NCBI RefSeq assembly: GCF_001636695.1
Contig: NZ_LGEL01000012.1
Span: forward strand, 30,080-94,079
DNA from: Pedobacter panaciterrae
GTDB lineage: Bacteria > Bacteroidota > Bacteroidia > Sphingobacteriales > Sphingobacteriaceae
Length of the DNA: 64,000 bases
Reading direction: 5' to 3'
The notes beneath the pieces are model-generated. The model was not told the DNA's origin. It did not search any database and saw only the letters and a program-made list of their open reading frames with translations. A program made the position numbers and the translations under genes. Positions 63,391-64,000 of this stretch are shown here, piece by piece. Every line of letters starts with the position of its first letter. The stretch's first letter is position 1.

Positions 63391-63774
63391 TCAATCTTTG
63401 TTTGAATGAGAGTTTAAATTTTCAATAACCCTGAATTTTACAATTTTAGTTATCAGCGGAAATGGAAGCGGCTTGTCAATTGGAAATTGTACTGAACCCT
63501 TCGCCCCTTTATAACTTGATAGCTCCTCCTTAAATGCTTCAAGTCCTGATGGAGCAGGATAAAATCCGATATGTTTTTTATAGGCAGCAAAATGTACCAA
63601 ATTGCCTTTAAATGCGAAAGTTGGGATTGCATAACTGATTTTCTCTTCTGCTTCTGGTGCCGCCTTTCTAATTGTTGCCCTAAGTTCCTGCAAAATTTCC
63701 TGAACATCATCAGGGAAGCTTGCGATATATTCATCTATGTTCCTTACCGGTGTATTTTTGATTGCATTTTCCAT
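63391..63774 (-). CDS. DUF1801 protein (YdhG/iron-chaperone-like fold)
   Basis: A 127-residue cytosolic protein with the DUF1801 pattern: NIDEYIASFPDDVQEILQEL, KAAPEAEEKISYAIPTFAFK, LVHFAAYKKHIGFYPAPSGL and KGSVQFPIDKPLPFPLITKI. The fold resembles the bacterial frataxin-like/YdhG family, sometimes called iron chaperones, but a biochemical role is not established. It is convergent with the propeller lipoprotein gene, 40 bases apart. The window ends 226 bases beyond its start with no further supported gene. Confidence 0.85.
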   Translation of the reverse strand: MENAIKNTPVRNIDEYIASFPDDVQEILQELRATIRKAAPEAEEKISYAIPTFAFKGNLVHFAAYKKHIGFYPAPSGLEAFKEELSSYKGAKGSVQFPIDKPLPFPLITKIVKFRVIENLNSHSNKD

Positions 63775-64000
63775 ACTTTTATTAGTTAACTGAACAATTC
63801 AAATTTAACATCCAGGTTCAAAACAAATGTTGTGTAAAAACGACAATAAGAAGGGGTGATTGAGACATTATTCATTAGTTCTAATTTCTTTTTCAATTGC
63901 GGATTTAAAGAATATTTTCATTATGTCTTTTTTGTACAAAAGATTTAAAGTGCCTAATTCATAGGTTTCAGTTCTATATTATAAACTTAATAAACAGAGA

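Noticed and set aside
63784-64000. Possible gene end on the minus strand near the right edge
   Set aside because: A frame of about 36 codons ends in TAA near 63867 but is closed upstream by an in-frame stop within the window, has no convincing start and matches no family.

Overview
The window comes from a low-GC member of the Bacteroidota, most likely Sphingobacteriaceae and Pedobacter-like. The evidence is several large TonB-linked outer-membrane receptors (one a SusC/SusD pair), FecR/ECF-sigma surface signalling, LytS/LytTR and propeller-type histidine kinases, a DUF6520 protein with MauE, promoters of the Bacteroidota TTG/TAnnTTTG type, and AT-rich start regions without strong Shine-Dalgarno sequences. 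The genus is an inference; no rRNA or tRNA gene is present to confirm it.

Layout. 1-2933: tripartite drug efflux operon (TolC-type end, HlyD/EmrA, MFS). 3030-5271: a WxxGxW-repeat secreted protein, small ORFs, a decayed LuxR regulator and two copies of a palindromic repeat. 5272-9339: a barrel protein divergent from a LytS/LytTR pair, then a Crp-like regulator and a TPR-like protein. 9467-16116: flavin monooxygenase, AraC, secreted beta-propeller glycoside hydrolase, HxlR and cupin pair, a serine-hydrolase pseudogene lacking its catalytic serine region, and an HTH/pentapeptide-repeat regulator with candidate operators. 16264-20779: ankyrin protein and large catalase (KatE type), then an MFS exporter with its HxlR regulator. 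20888-25496: ECF sigma, FecR and STN-type TonB receptor. 25664-27943: KatG. 28258-35422: secreted glutaminase-type enzyme, lipoprotein, methyltransferase/LysR pair and an orphan barrel receptor. 35711-47500: FecR variant, SusC, SusD, DUF6520, MauE, AraC, NarL-type regulator and a propeller sensor kinase. 47517-53301: iron-uptake-type operon (TonB receptor, DUF4374, PepSY membrane protein, DUF4198) behind a clear promoter and a hairpin leader. 53562-63774: Ntn-type amide hydrolase, AI-2E-family permease, two lipoproteins, a sigma-factor remnant, two TPR signalling proteins with a response regulator, a WD40-like lipoprotein and a DUF1801 protein.

How the genes work together. Most of the window is envelope transport plus the circuits that control it. 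Two catalases of unrelated families lie within 12 kb, pointing to strong peroxide defence. Two HxlR genes each sit divergent from a likely target gene.

The most unusual locus is 35711-43806. Its FecR-like protein lacks the usual anti-sigma N-terminus and instead carries what looks like half a CBS domain. No ECF sigma gene is nearby. A mobile-looking 77-bp palindromic repeat has been absorbed in frame into its coding sequence, and related palindromes occur elsewhere in the window. The locus continues into SusC/SusD and a DUF6520/MauE/AraC module whose biological role is not established.
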